Assembly (NCBI RefSeq): GCF_000374465.1
Contig: NZ_KB894536.1
Span: forward strand, 1 to 51,302
Length of the DNA: 51,302 nt
Reading direction: 5' to 3'
Origin: Ahrensia kielensis DSM 5890
GTDB taxonomy: Bacteria > Pseudomonadota > Alphaproteobacteria > Rhizobiales > Rhizobiaceae
The translations under genes and the position numbers were made by a program. Of this stretch, positions 31,164 to 40,824 are shown one piece after another. Below the pieces are notes generated by a model. That model did no database searches. It was not told where the DNA came from and saw only the letters and a list, made by a program, of their open reading frames with translations. Every line of letters starts with the position of its first letter. Position 1 is the first letter of the stretch.

Positions 31164-32012
31164 TTGCCGTTTGCAGAATTTCCGACGTCATGGGTGCAAG
31201 CGAAAACATTAGAAGCAATTGTTGAGCCTTATGATGTCATAATGCTCGATGCTTATGGTGTTTTGAATGTGGGGGAAGTCGCCATTGAAGGCGCAGCATC
31301 ACGCATTGCCTCACTACGTGAATGTGGCAAAAAGGTAATGGTAGTATCAAATTCGGCCGCATACCCAAAGCCGCGCATGATGGAGCGATATGCGCGACTT
31401 GGTTTTGATTTCACACCATCTGAAGTCGTCACAAGCCGTGAGGCTTTGGTGCAATATATTGAGCAATTTAACTCTATGAAATGGGGCATGATGCTGAATG
31501 CCTCGCATGGTATCAGCGATCTAGAAAGCGTGAATGCAGAGTGTTTAACGGATGAGCCGTCCACCTATGATGCGGTTGATGGATTTTTATTGTTCGGTGC
31601 AGATGCATGGAGTGATGAACGCCAAGAAATGTTAGAGGGATCGTTACGCAAAAAACCGCGCCCTGTTATTGTCGGTAATCCAGATATGGTTGCTCCGCGG
31701 GAAAGAGGGCTGTCACGTGAACCGGGCTATTTCGCGCACCGATTAGCCGATAAGACCAGCGTCAAGCCGCATTTCATCGGAAAACCATTTAAAGAGATTT
31801 ATGATTTGGCTCTCTCAAGGCAATCACTGAAACTGGAGCCATCACGGGTGCTGATGGTAGGCGATACATTGCATACTGATATCCTTGGTGGCAGCCAGAT
31901 GGGGTTTGATACCGCGCTCGTAATGAAACACGGCTTGCTCTCAGGATTTGATGCAGACAAAGCAATCAAGCGTTCTGGCATTGTCCCTAACTTTGTGATC
32001 GACGAGATATAA
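31164..32012 (+). CDS. HAD superfamily class IIA hydrolase (TIGR01459/NagD-like)
   Basis: This 282-residue protein has the HAD fold with a C2A cap. Motif I is LDAYGVL with nucleophile Asp29, but the second catalytic Asp is Tyr31. Motif II is VSNS (61-64), motif III GKPF with Lys207, and motif IV GDTLHTD with Asp234 and Asp239. The TIGR01459 group usually has Trp at the Tyr31 position, so loss of the second Asp is a group feature. NagD relatives remove phosphate from small sugar phosphates or nucleotides. The start is TTG at 31164, with no good alternative upstream. It is the last gene of the phnDCEE unit and may act on the imported compound. Confidence 0.8.
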   Translation: MPFAEFPTSWVQAKTLEAIVEPYDVIMLDAYGVLNVGEVAIEGAASRIASLRECGKKVMVVSNSAAYPKPRMMERYARLGFDFTPSEVVTSREALVQYIEQFNSMKWGMMLNASHGISDLESVNAECLTDEPSTYDAVDGFLLFGADAWSDERQEMLEGSLRKKPRPVIVGNPDMVAPRERGLSREPGYFAHRLADKTSVKPHFIGKPFKEIYDLALSRQSLKLEPSRVLMVGDTLHTDILGGSQMGFDTALVMKHGLLSGFDADKAIKRSGIVPNFVIDEI

Positions 32013-32117
32013 TCTTACTGATTTCCCTAATTTATACTCGAGCCCATTATATTTGCATAAATGTGGAGGATTGTGAGATCCGAAATACGACTTGCATCAA
32101 ACATTGTCGTTCACGCC

Positions 32118-33059
32118 CTAAGCTTCTTGAAAAGAGCGCTCAATTTCATTGAAGACCATTGATGCGGCAGGTGTAAATTCTGCCCCAGCGCGGCTAATTA
32201 AAGAATAAGGCTCAACAGAAATAGGTAAGTTAGTTTTAAGTGTAACAAGACCGTTTGTTCCACCTTCTTCAGCTGCAAAACTTTTCGCAACGGATGTCGC
32301 AATGGGTGCAATGGCATTGGATTGCCTGACCAGCGCTAGCGTAAACAAATATGATGACGTGGTGAGAATGTTTTGCGGCAACGGTATCTTTGCACGGCTC
32401 AATGTTCGTTCAACGGTTGTCCGTAAAATTGCACCGGCTTTCGGTAATATCCAATCGTAAGGCAGCAGAGCATCGATAGGCAACATCCCGCCTTTTCTCG
32501 CCAGTGCATGGCCAGGTCTTACGACGAAGGAAACCTGTTCTTCTATTTTTATGGACTGTGTAAATTGCCTATGATCAGCATGATGGGGCAGTCGGCACAG
32601 GGCAAAATCAAGTTCTCCATCTAGTACCATAGGAATGAGGGCGTCACTTGCCGCAACATCCACCCGTAAAGATATAGTCGGATAACTTAACCGAATACGG
32701 CGCAATGCAGGTATTGCAAAATCGATTGCTGGCCCAGTTACTGAACCAAGTGAAACCGAACCATAAATGCCTTTGGCGAGTTCATCGATTTCTTGGCCCG
32801 CATCATCAATCTCTCGAAGAATACGCGAGGAGCGAAGAGCAAATTTCTCTCCTGCGCTTGTCAGTTCAATACCACGGCCGGTACGTCGATACATTGCAAT
32901 GCCACTTAACTGTTCAAGCTCGCTTGCCAATCGCGAAGCGGCAGGCTGACTGATGCCGATGGCATCTGCTGCAGCTGAAATACCGCCATACTGGCGTAAG
33001 ACAGCGGCGAAGCGGAGGTGAGATAGTTTTAAACCTCTGTTCAATAAATCAATCGACAT
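32118..33059 (-). CDS. gbpR: LysR family regulator, GbpR-like (galactose/arabinose operon regulator)
   Basis: This protein of about 313 residues has its winged helix at residues 12-70 (LSHLRFAAVLRQYGGISAA, SQPAASRLASELEQL, RRTGRGIELTSAG) and a LysR effector domain. It is divergent from chvE, the place GbpR has in Agrobacterium, where GbpR activates chvE in response to L-arabinose, D-galactose or D-fucose. This layout and the SRLASELE-type recognition helix support a GbpR orthologue; the symbol is an inference from context. ATG 33059 or GTG 33065 may be the start. Confidence 0.78.
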   Translation of the reverse strand: MSIDLLNRGLKLSHLRFAAVLRQYGGISAAADAIGISQPAASRLASELEQLSGIAMYRRTGRGIELTSAGEKFALRSSRILREIDDAGQEIDELAKGIYGSVSLGSVTGPAIDFAIPALRRIRLSYPTISLRVDVAASDALIPMVLDGELDFALCRLPHHADHRQFTQSIKIEEQVSFVVRPGHALARKGGMLPIDALLPYDWILPKAGAILRTTVERTLSRAKIPLPQNILTTSSYLFTLALVRQSNAIAPIATSVAKSFAAEEGGTNGLVTLKTNLPISVEPYSLISRAGAEFTPAASMVFNEIERSFQEA

Positions 33060-33217
33060 AGCCACTCAATATAACATTTTTGATATAATAATATAAGATT
33101 AAATAATTTGACGGGTATGTCTAGTTTGTTCATGACAGGGTATCTAAAAGTGCGCTTGTGCTTTCGGATTGGGAAAAATTAATTAGGGATCGCTAGCTGC
33201 GATCGTGGGAGGAAACT
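33060..33217. promoter_or_regulatory. Divergent promoter region gbpR/chvE
   Basis: This 158-bp gap is very AT-rich next to gbpR (TATAAC through ATAATATAAG, 33068-33095) and contains a TTGACG at about 33108 as a possible -35 toward chvE. A GbpR binding site is expected here but I cannot point to a single convincing dyad. Confidence 0.4.
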
Positions 33218-34282
33218 ATGAAATTCTTTAGAACAGGTCTTGCCGCTCTTGCTGCATTGGCCACTATTTCTGTTGGTCCTGCAGTGGCGCAGGACAAAGG
33301 CACGATCGGCATCGCTATGCCGACCAAATCATCCGCGCGCTGGATCTCTGACGGTAATTCTATGGTCGAGCAATTCAAAGAAGCGGGCTACACAACCGAT
33401 TTGCAATATGCAGAAGATGATATTCCAAACCAATTGGCTCAGATCGAGAATATGATCACCAAAGGTGCCGATGTATTGGTCATTGCAGCTATCGATGGCA
33501 CAACATTGTCGAACGCATTGGAAAATGCAGCGGCAGCTGGCATTAAAGTTGTCGCATATGACCGTTTGATCCGTGATAGCGGCAATGTCGATTACTATGC
33601 GACATTCGATAACTTCAAAGTCGGTGTTCAGCAGGCAACGTCACTTGCAAATGGACTTAAAGAACGCTTTGGCGATGGTCCATACAATGTAGAGTTGTTC
33701 GGCGGATCGCCTGACGATAATAATGCTTACTTCTTCTACAATGGTGCAATGAGTGTGCTTCAGCCGTTAATTGATGATGGCACAATCGTAATTCAGTCTG
33801 GCCAAATGGGTATGGATACTGTCGGCACATTGCGCTGGGATGGCGCGGTTGCGCAGGCGCGTATGGATAACCTTTTGTCTGCCCACTACACCGATAAAGT
33901 ACTTCACGGTGCGCTAAGTCCGTACGATGGCTTGTCGATTGGTATTTTGTCTTCGCTTAAAGGTGTTGGCTATGGATCAGGCGATTTGGCGATGCCTATC
34001 GTATCTGGACAGGATGCTGAAGTGCAGTCAGTAAAGTCTATTCTTGCTGACGAGCAATACTCAACAGTATTTAAAGATACTCGTGAGCTTGCTCGTGTCA
34101 CAGTTGGTATGGTGAATGCATTGGTTGAAGGCGGAGAGCCAGAAATTAATGACACATCTACTTATGACAATGGTGTTAAAGTGGTTCCGTCTTATCTTCT
34201 TGAGCCAGTGTCCGTTGACAAGTCAAATTGGGAAGAAGTCCTAATTGGCAGCGGTTATTACACTAAAGATCAGGTCCAGTAA
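33218..34282 (+). CDS. chvE: Multiple-sugar-binding periplasmic protein ChvE
   Basis: This 354-residue protein equals the length of Agrobacterium ChvE and has a signal peptide (residues 1-24, ending AVAQ) and a type-I binding fold. Conserved stretches include [37 protein letters not shown] and [20 protein letters not shown], with the Arg and Asp residues used by ChvE to hold pyranose sugars. It binds galactose, arabinose, glucose and sugar acids in Agrobacterium, where it also signals to VirA; no vir genes are seen here. It leads the transport and catabolism operon; GGAGGA precedes the ATG. Confidence 0.93.
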   Translation: MKFFRTGLAALAALATISVGPAVAQDKGTIGIAMPTKSSARWISDGNSMVEQFKEAGYTTDLQYAEDDIPNQLAQIENMITKGADVLVIAAIDGTTLSNALENAAAAGIKVVAYDRLIRDSGNVDYYATFDNFKVGVQQATSLANGLKERFGDGPYNVELFGGSPDDNNAYFFYNGAMSVLQPLIDDGTIVIQSGQMGMDTVGTLRWDGAVAQARMDNLLSAHYTDKVLHGALSPYDGLSIGILSSLKGVGYGSGDLAMPIVSGQDAEVQSVKSILADEQYSTVFKDTRELARVTVGMVNALVEGGEPEINDTSTYDNGVKVVPSYLLEPVSVDKSNWEEVLIGSGYYTKDQVQ

Positions 34283-34296
34283 TCACGGTCTCCCGA

Positions 34297-34326
34297 GTCC
34301 GGCTGCTGATTAAAAGGCGGCCGGAC
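34297..34326 (+). terminator. Intercistronic hairpin between chvE and gguA
   Basis: A 10-bp stem with one G-U pair (GTCCGGCTGC / GCGGCCGGAC) and a 10-nt loop lies 14 bp after the chvE stop. The following sequence is AATTTCATTTGATTT, a weak U-rich tail, so partial termination is plausible. Confidence 0.65.
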
Positions 34327-34360
34327 AATTTCATTTGATTTCACTGAAGGTTAGTTGAGC

Positions 34361-35878
34361 ATGTCCACGCTGTTAGAAATGCGCGACATCACCAAAACGT
34401 TTCCAGGGGTCAGGGCACTCGATAACGTTAATCTTGAGGTCGCTGAAGGCGAAATCCATGCGGTCGTTGGCGAAAACGGCGCTGGAAAATCCACCCTCAT
34501 GAAGATCCTGTCAGGAGTTTACCCTAAGGGACAATATGAAGGTGAAATCATCTTCGATGGGCAGCGATTGAATCTGCGCGATATACGCGATTCCGAAGAC
34601 CGCGGCATCATCATCATTCATCAAGAGCTCGCGCTTGTTCCACAATTGTCGATTGCTGAAAATATATTCCTCGGCAATGAACGTTCAAAAAACTCTGTTA
34701 TCAATTGGCACGAAACCAATCGTGCAACAGAAGCGCTACTTGCAAAGGTAGGTCTTGTTGAGGCGCCGACAACGAAGGTCGGTAGCATTGGCGTTGGTAA
34801 GCAGCAATTGGTTGAAATTGCTAAAGCGCTGTCGAAAGATGTTAAATTACTTATTTTAGATGAGCCAACCGCTGCATTGCAGGAAAATGACAGCCGAAAA
34901 TTGCTGGATTTGATGCTTGAATTGAAGGCGCAAGGCGTCACGAGCATCATCATATCTCACAAGTTAGGTGAGGTACGCTATGTTGCCGACAGCGTTACGG
35001 TGATCCGTGATGGTTCAACGGTCTCCAAGCTTAGTGCTAAGAGCGGCTTTAAAGAAGATGATATCGTGCGCGATATGGTTGGCCGCGATATGACGCATCG
35101 TTTTCCCGAACACAAAAGAACGCCTGGCGATGTATTGCTAGATGTCAGTAACTGGAATGTATGGCACCCCGAACATATTGAACGCCAAATAATCAAGAAT
35201 ATTTCATTCCAGGCGCGTGCGGGAGAAGTTGTTGGCATTGCTGGTCTCATGGGGTCGGGACGAACCGAACTCGCTATGTCAATATTCGGCCAATCTTACG
35301 GCAAACGGATTTCGGGCGAGGTAAAATTAAATGGCAATCCGGTCAATGTATCGAGTGTTGATCGTGCAATTGACGCCGGAATTTCATATGTAACGGAAGA
35401 CCGTAAAGTTTATGGTTTGGTACTTGATGAAACTATCCGCTTCAATACCACGCTTGCCAATCTAGACGGCGTATCTTCTGCAGGTGTTATTAAGCGCAAT
35501 ATGGAAACAAGCGTTGCGGAGCGATACCGCAATGCGCTTGCAGTGCGCACGCCATCGGTCTTTCAGAAAACCGTCAACCTTTCTGGCGGTAACCAGCAAA
35601 AGGTGGTTTTAGCCAAATGGCTATTTACTGAACCGGATGTTCTGATTTTGGATGAACCGACCCGCGGGATAGATGTCGGTGCAAAATACGAAATTTATAA
35701 CATCATCAATGAACTGGCTGATCTTGGTAAAGCGGTTGTGATGATTTCTTCCGAAATGCCTGAACTACTGGGTATGTGTGATCGAATTTACGTGATGAAT
35801 GAGGGTGAATTCGTCGGTGAGTTAGACGCGGCTGAAGCAAACCAAGAGCGCATCATGGCGCTGATCGTTCAAGAATAG
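34361..35878 (+). CDS. gguA: Multiple-sugar ABC transporter, double ATP-binding protein GguA
   Basis: The 505-residue protein carries two ABC domains. Domain 1 has Walker [10 protein letters not shown] (38-46), the [15 protein letters not shown] region and [10 protein letters not shown]. Domain 2 has [10 protein letters not shown] (Arg in place of the Walker lysine, normal for this family), [14 protein letters not shown] and [11 protein letters not shown]. The length and the [14 protein letters not shown] stretch agree with GguA/MmsA of Agrobacterium. ATG 34361 is chosen with AAGG 10 nt upstream; an in-frame TTG at 34355 is the alternative. It energises uptake through GguB. Confidence 0.92.
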   Translation: MSTLLEMRDITKTFPGVRALDNVNLEVAEGEIHAVVGENGAGKSTLMKILSGVYPKGQYEGEIIFDGQRLNLRDIRDSEDRGIIIIHQELALVPQLSIAENIFLGNERSKNSVINWHETNRATEALLAKVGLVEAPTTKVGSIGVGKQQLVEIAKALSKDVKLLILDEPTAALQENDSRKLLDLMLELKAQGVTSIIISHKLGEVRYVADSVTVIRDGSTVSKLSAKSGFKEDDIVRDMVGRDMTHRFPEHKRTPGDVLLDVSNWNVWHPEHIERQIIKNISFQARAGEVVGIAGLMGSGRTELAMSIFGQSYGKRISGEVKLNGNPVNVSSVDRAIDAGISYVTEDRKVYGLVLDETIRFNTTLANLDGVSSAGVIKRNMETSVAERYRNALAVRTPSVFQKTVNLSGGNQQKVVLAKWLFTEPDVLILDEPTRGIDVGAKYEIYNIINELADLGKAVVMISSEMPELLGMCDRIYVMNEGEFVGELDAAEANQERIMALIVQE

Positions 35879-35887
35879 AGATACAAG

Positions 35888-37138
35888 ATGGTTGATAGCG
35901 AAACACAAGAATTATCTTCGACAAAACCTGCCGTGCAAACAAAAAGTATTGGGCATTATCTGTCTGCAAACTTACGCCAGTACGGGCTTCTTCTAGCTCT
36001 TATTGTTGTAATGGTTTTCTTTCAAATTGTTACTGATGGTACGCTTTTGCGCGCGGTGAATGTAACAAACCTGCTACTGCAAAACTCATATATCATCATT
36101 ATGGCTCTTGGCATGCTGATCGTTATTGTTGCGGGACATATCGATCTTTCGGTGGGCTCAGTTATGGGATTCATCGGGGCTCTGGCGGCGGTCATGATCG
36201 TCAATTTTGATATGAATATTTATTTAGCAGGCGCTATATGCCTTGCTACGGGCGCGCTTATAGGCGCTGCACAAGGGTACTGGGTTGCTTATTGGAACAT
36301 TCCATCTTTTATCGTCACTTTGGCAGGGATGTTGGTTTTCCGCGGATTGTCATTGCTCTTACTTGAAGGCCAATCAGTCGGACCATTTCCGCGTGAGTTT
36401 CAAATTATAGCGACAGGCTTTTTGGGTGATTTTTTCCCCAAGACTATAGGTGAGGGGCTGGCTAGCATTTTTGCAGTAAGGCAGATCAATACTGTCGCAT
36501 TCCTATCGGGTATTGCAGCTGCCATTCTACTTGTTTGGATGGGCATGCGTAAACGTGCTGCAAATATCGCATATGGGGTTGAAGAAGAACCCGCAGTTAT
36601 CTTTTATGTACGCACCTTCATCGTTGCCGCTGCACTTATTTTCGTAATGTACAAGCTAAGCCAATTCCGTGGTTTACCCAATGTACTTTTGACGATGGGT
36701 TTTCTTGCCGTCATCTATGGCTTTGTAACTGAAAATACCGTTATTGGACGCCGCATTTACGCACTGGGGGGCAATCAAAAAGCCGCTCAATTATCGGGTA
36801 TCAAAACCAAGCGCTTAACATTTCTCGCATTTACAAATATGGGATTTTTGGCCGCCGCCGCCGGCATGGTTTTTGCAGCCCGTTTGAATACTGCGACACC
36901 TAAAGCAGGTTTCGCTCTCGAATTGGATGTGATCGCTGCGGTCTTTATCGGCGGCGCTTCGATGTCAGGAGGCGTGGGTACGATAGTTGGCGCTGTCATT
37001 GGTGCCTTTTTGATGGGGGTTCTTAATAACGGCATGTCCATCATGGGTATTGGTATTGATTATCAACAAATGATCAAAGGGCTCGTCCTTCTCGCTGCAG
37101 TAGTTTTCGATGTTTACAATAAGAATAAGGAGGCCTGA
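35888..37138 (+). CDS. gguB: Multiple-sugar ABC transporter, permease GguB
   Basis: At 416 residues this permease is longer than ribose-type permeases, as GguB is, because of extra membrane segments in the middle (about residues 195-260). Conserved segments are AGHIDLSVGSVMGFIGALAA, WNIPSFIVTLAGMLVFRGL, YALGGNQKAAQLSGIKTKRL and FIGGASMSGGVGTIVGA. It starts 9 bp after gguA and ends 2 bp before the FAH-type enzyme gene, so transport and catabolism genes form one tight operon. Confidence 0.92.
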   Translation: MVDSETQELSSTKPAVQTKSIGHYLSANLRQYGLLLALIVVMVFFQIVTDGTLLRAVNVTNLLLQNSYIIIMALGMLIVIVAGHIDLSVGSVMGFIGALAAVMIVNFDMNIYLAGAICLATGALIGAAQGYWVAYWNIPSFIVTLAGMLVFRGLSLLLLEGQSVGPFPREFQIIATGFLGDFFPKTIGEGLASIFAVRQINTVAFLSGIAAAILLVWMGMRKRAANIAYGVEEEPAVIFYVRTFIVAAALIFVMYKLSQFRGLPNVLLTMGFLAVIYGFVTENTVIGRRIYALGGNQKAAQLSGIKTKRLTFLAFTNMGFLAAAAGMVFAARLNTATPKAGFALELDVIAAVFIGGASMSGGVGTIVGAVIGAFLMGVLNNGMSIMGIGIDYQQMIKGLVLLAAVVFDVYNKNKEA

Positions 37139-37140
37139 GC

Positions 37141-38136
37141 ATGTTGATTTCTCAGATTAGAAACGACCAAGGCGGCATTAGTGTCGTTGTTAGAAATGGC
37201 GCTGAAGCCTCTATCATACAGGGGGTTGATAGTAGCTATGCGTTGGTACGCAAAGCCATTGTCGGTAAAATGTCGATTGCTACATGTGTTCGCGAACACA
37301 CACTTGGACCAGCTGTCGATCTTGAAGTGCTAGCCGAGCAAAATCGCATACTTTTGCCTATCCATCATGATGACCCGTCACATATGCATTTAACCGGCAC
37401 TGGACTAACACATTTAGGGTCCGCTTCAACGCGTGATGCAATGCATAGTAAAAATGCTGTCGAAAGCAGCAAAATGACGGATTCTATGCGCATGTTCCAA
37501 ATGGGACTGGAAAGCGGCAAACCAGCTGCTGGTAAGGTTGGCGTCCAACCAGAATGGTTCTACAAAGGCAATGGTACAGCTGCAGTCGCGCCGGGCCATT
37601 CACTTAACAGTCCTGAATTTGCTGATGATGGTGGGGAAGAACCGGAAGTTGCTGGCATTTATGTGATCGGGGATACTGGGGTGGTCCACCGTGTTGGATT
37701 TGCGCTATCGAACGAATTTTCAGATCATGTCATGGAACGGGTAAATTACCTCTATCTTGCGCATTCCAAACTGCGTGAAGCATCATTCGGACCAGAGATT
37801 TTTATCGGCGAATTGCCGGCAGATATCCGTGGTACGAGCTCTATTGTGCGCAATGGTGAGACAATATGGTCAAAGCCATTCTTGTCTGGCGAAGACAACA
37901 TGTCCCATACAATTGCCAATCTTGAACATCATCATTTTAAATATGAATTGTTCCGACAGCCGGGTGATGTACACGTCCATATGTTTGGTACAGCAACACT
38001 TTCGTTCGCTGATAAAATCGCTTGTGAAAATGGCGACGAATTTGTGATCTCCGCACCTGATTTTGGTATGCCACTGCGCAATCCATTACAAATGGCACGT
38101 AAGACCGACGCCCTCATTTCTGTTGAGGTGCTATAA
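37141..38136 (+). CDS. gguC: GguC / AraD1 family protein, probable 2-keto-3-deoxy-L-arabinonate dehydratase
   Basis: This 331-residue protein belongs to the fumarylacetoacetate hydrolase-like fold. The metal-binding region appears as GGEEPEVAGIYVI (acidic ligands Glu-x-Glu) near residues 162-174 and as FGPEIFIGELP further on. In Agrobacterium GguC follows gguAB; members annotated AraD1 are thought to dehydrate 2-keto-3-deoxy-L-arabinonate to 2-oxoglutarate semialdehyde. The neighbouring arabinonate dehydratase and semialdehyde dehydrogenase supply the steps before and after, which supports that role. It starts two bases after the gguB stop. Confidence 0.85.
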   Translation: MLISQIRNDQGGISVVVRNGAEASIIQGVDSSYALVRKAIVGKMSIATCVREHTLGPAVDLEVLAEQNRILLPIHHDDPSHMHLTGTGLTHLGSASTRDAMHSKNAVESSKMTDSMRMFQMGLESGKPAAGKVGVQPEWFYKGNGTAAVAPGHSLNSPEFADDGGEEPEVAGIYVIGDTGVVHRVGFALSNEFSDHVMERVNYLYLAHSKLREASFGPEIFIGELPADIRGTSSIVRNGETIWSKPFLSGEDNMSHTIANLEHHHFKYELFRQPGDVHVHMFGTATLSFADKIACENGDEFVISAPDFGMPLRNPLQMARKTDALISVEVL

Positions 38137-38139
38137 ATT

Positions 38140-39882
38140 ATGACTTTTGAACCTGCAAAGTGGCCGCGTAAATTACGCTCGCAAGAGTGGTATGGCGGTA
38201 CCTCACGCGATGCGATTTATCATAGAGGCTGGCTTAAGAACCAAGGTTACCCGCACGATTTGTTCGACGGAAGGCCGGTTATTGGCATATTGAATACATG
38301 GTCTGATCTTACACCATGTAACGGGCATCTGCGCGAGCTTGCTGAAAAGGTTAAAGCAGGTGTTTGGGAGGCCGGTGGTTTTCCGCTTGAAGTGCCTGTT
38401 TTTTCTGCGTCAGAAAATACTTTTCGCCCCACCGCCATGATGTACCGAAATCTGGCTGCTATGTCTGTTGAAGAAGCAATGCGCGGACAGCCAATTGATG
38501 GAGCGGTTTTGCTGGTCGGATGCGACAAGACCACACCTTCACTCCTTATGGGAGCAGCCTCTACTGATATTCCGTCCATTGCTGTTACAGGTGGGCCGAT
38601 GCTCAATGGTTGGTTCCGCGGAGAGCGGTTAGGATCTGGAACGCATCTGTGGAAATTTGCTGAAGCTATTAAAGCTGGTGAGATGAGCCCAGAAGAGTTT
38701 GCTGAGGCGGAACAATCTATGTCGCGGTCATCTGGCACTTGCAATACTATGGGTACGGCATCAACAATGGCTTCAATGGTCGAAGCACTTGGCATGGCAT
38801 TGTCAGGTAATGCGGCGATACCAGCCGTTGATTCACGACGCCGTGTTATGGCGCAAATGTCAGGGCGCCGTATCGTACAAATGGTCAAGGATGATCTTAA
38901 ACCTTCCGACATCATGACAAAACAAGCATTTGAAAATGCGATCCGAACTAACGGCGCAATTGGTGGGTCGACAAACGCAGCCATCCATATGATGGCTATG
39001 GCAGGGCGCGTCGGCATTGATTTAACGTTGGATGATTGGGACAGGTGCGGGCGTGAAGTTCCGACCATTGTTAATCTTATGCCGTCGGGAAAATATCTCA
39101 TGGAAGAGTTTTTCTATGCAGGTGGTTTGCCGGTTGTGCTAAAAGCTTTGGGTGATGGCGGGCTGTTGCATAAAGATGCTCTGACTGTTTCGGGTACATC
39201 GATTTGGGATGAAGTCAAAGACGCTAAAAACTGGAATGAAGATGTTATTCGTCCTGTTGAAAATGCGCTGACGCCGCAGGGCGGGATTGCCGTTTTGCGC
39301 GGTAATCTTGCTCCCAACGGTGCCGTGCTTAAACCCTCTGCAGCAACACCATCTCTGCTCAAGCATCGCGGACGCGCTGTCGTTTTTGAAGATATTGATG
39401 ATTACAAATCCAAGATCAATGATGAAGCGCTTGATATTGATGAGACATGCATCATGGTTCTGAAGAACTGTGGCCCCAAGGGATATCCTGGAATGGCTGA
39501 AGTAGGCAATATGGGGTTACCACCAAAGGTCTTGCGTAAAGGAATAACAGACATGGTACGCATTTCAGATGCGCGCATGTCAGGTACAGCTTATGGAACG
39601 GTTATATTGCACACTGCACCGGAGGCTGCAGCAGGTGGGCCGCTTGCGGTTGTTCAAAATGGTGACATGATTGAACTGGATGTGGCAGCACGAAGCCTTC
39701 ATCTCGACATTCCAAATGATGAGTTGCAGTCAAGACTTGATTCTTGGAAACGTAGCCACGATGTGCCTGTGAGTGGTTATGCAAAATTGTTTCATGACCA
39801 TGTTGAGGGCGCTGATACGGGGGCAGATTTTGATTTTCTAAAAGGGTGTCGCGGTTCAGCAGTCGGCAAGGACTCACATTAA
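38140..39882 (+). CDS. L-arabinonate dehydratase (IlvD/Edd family)
   Basis: This 580-residue enzyme belongs to the IlvD/Edd dehydratases and is almost identical in length to the L-arabinonate dehydratase of Rhizobium leguminosarum. The three [2Fe-2S] ligands are visible: Cys60 (TPCNGH), Cys128 (VGCDKTTP) and Cys201 (GTCNTMG), and Lys129 is the usual carbamylated metal ligand. The C-terminal SDARMSGTAYGT holds the catalytic serine. It converts L-arabinonate (or D-fuconate/D-galactonate-type acids) to the 2-keto-3-deoxy acid. It begins 3 bp after gguC and its stop overlaps the next start (TAATG). Confidence 0.92.
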   Translation: MTFEPAKWPRKLRSQEWYGGTSRDAIYHRGWLKNQGYPHDLFDGRPVIGILNTWSDLTPCNGHLRELAEKVKAGVWEAGGFPLEVPVFSASENTFRPTAMMYRNLAAMSVEEAMRGQPIDGAVLLVGCDKTTPSLLMGAASTDIPSIAVTGGPMLNGWFRGERLGSGTHLWKFAEAIKAGEMSPEEFAEAEQSMSRSSGTCNTMGTASTMASMVEALGMALSGNAAIPAVDSRRRVMAQMSGRRIVQMVKDDLKPSDIMTKQAFENAIRTNGAIGGSTNAAIHMMAMAGRVGIDLTLDDWDRCGREVPTIVNLMPSGKYLMEEFFYAGGLPVVLKALGDGGLLHKDALTVSGTSIWDEVKDAKNWNEDVIRPVENALTPQGGIAVLRGNLAPNGAVLKPSAATPSLLKHRGRAVVFEDIDDYKSKINDEALDIDETCIMVLKNCGPKGYPGMAEVGNMGLPPKVLRKGITDMVRISDARMSGTAYGTVILHTAPEAAAGGPLAVVQNGDMIELDVAARSLHLDIPNDELQSRLDSWKRSHDVPVSGYAKLFHDHVEGADTGADFDFLKGCRGSAVGKDSH

Positions 39883-40805
39883 TGGTACATAAAATAGCTT
39901 TGGTAGGCATAGGTAAGATTGCCATTGATCAGCATATTCCAGCCATCACCAATAATCCTAACTTAGAGCTAAGTGCTACAGTTAGTCGAAATGCTTCTGT
40001 CGACGGTGTGGATAGCTACGCAACCCTTGATGAAATGCTTGAAGCGCGGCCTGATATTAAGGTCGTGTCTTTAGCCATACCGCCGCAACCACGTTTTGAT
40101 TACGCTGTTAAAGCCTTAAAAGCAGGGCGTCACTTGATGCTGGAAAAGCCGCCGGGCCAAAGTTTAGCGGAATGTTATGCGCTGGAAAAACTGGCAATTG
40201 AAAAAAATGTGACATTGTTTGCCACATGGCATTCTCGATATGCGGTTTCTATTCCAGCTACGAAAGAATGGCTTTCTTCGCGCACAATCAAACGCTTTCA
40301 AATTACTTGGAAAGAAGATGTGCGGCGTTGGCATCCAGGGCAAGAATGGGTGTGGAGTCCTGGTGGCTTGGGGGTGTTTGATCCTGGGATAAATGCGCTT
40401 TCTATCATGACTGAAATTTTGCCATTTGCTGTCCATCTAAATGCTGCAACTTTGGAATTTCCGTCCAATCGAGATACGCCGATTGCCGCAAAACTTTCTT
40501 TTACGAACGCTGATAGAGCAAATGTTGAGGCAGTATTTGATTGGCGCCAAGAGGGCCCACAAACATGGGACATTGATGTCGAAACGGATCAAGGCGACCT
40601 AAAAATATCGTCTGGCGGCGCAAAGATGAGCATTGATGGCAACGTGAGGATTGATGGTAGCGATCATGAATACGCCAATCTGTACACGCAAATGGATGGG
40701 CTGCTGCAGGCGCATAAAAGCGATTTTGATTTGAGTCCTATGATCCATGTTTGCGATGCATTCGCATTGGGTAAGCGCACCACTGTTGCACCATTTCACT
40801 TTTAA
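39882..40805 (+). CDS. L-arabinose/D-galactose 1-dehydrogenase (Gfo/Idh/MocA family)
   Basis: This 307-residue protein has an N-terminal Rossmann domain (VGIGKIAIDQHIP, residues 8-20), the EKP motif with Lys89, and FDPGIN with Asp167 and Asn171. These match the catalytic Lys, Asp and Asn of the Azospirillum L-arabinose 1-dehydrogenase almost position for position. It oxidises the sugar at C1 to the lactone with NAD(P)+, the first step after import. The ATG overlaps the dehydratase stop by one base. No lactonase gene is adjacent. Confidence 0.88.
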   Translation: MVHKIALVGIGKIAIDQHIPAITNNPNLELSATVSRNASVDGVDSYATLDEMLEARPDIKVVSLAIPPQPRFDYAVKALKAGRHLMLEKPPGQSLAECYALEKLAIEKNVTLFATWHSRYAVSIPATKEWLSSRTIKRFQITWKEDVRRWHPGQEWVWSPGGLGVFDPGINALSIMTEILPFAVHLNAATLEFPSNRDTPIAAKLSFTNADRANVEAVFDWRQEGPQTWDIDVETDQGDLKISSGGAKMSIDGNVRIDGSDHEYANLYTQMDGLLQAHKSDFDLSPMIHVCDAFALGKRTTVAPFHF

Positions 40806-40824
40806 AAGTTGAAAGATTTATACT

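Noticed and set aside
33218-34282. ChvE as a virulence co-receptor
   Set aside because: No virA, virG or other vir genes are visible, and the operon context is catabolic. The ChvE name is kept only for the transport receptor.
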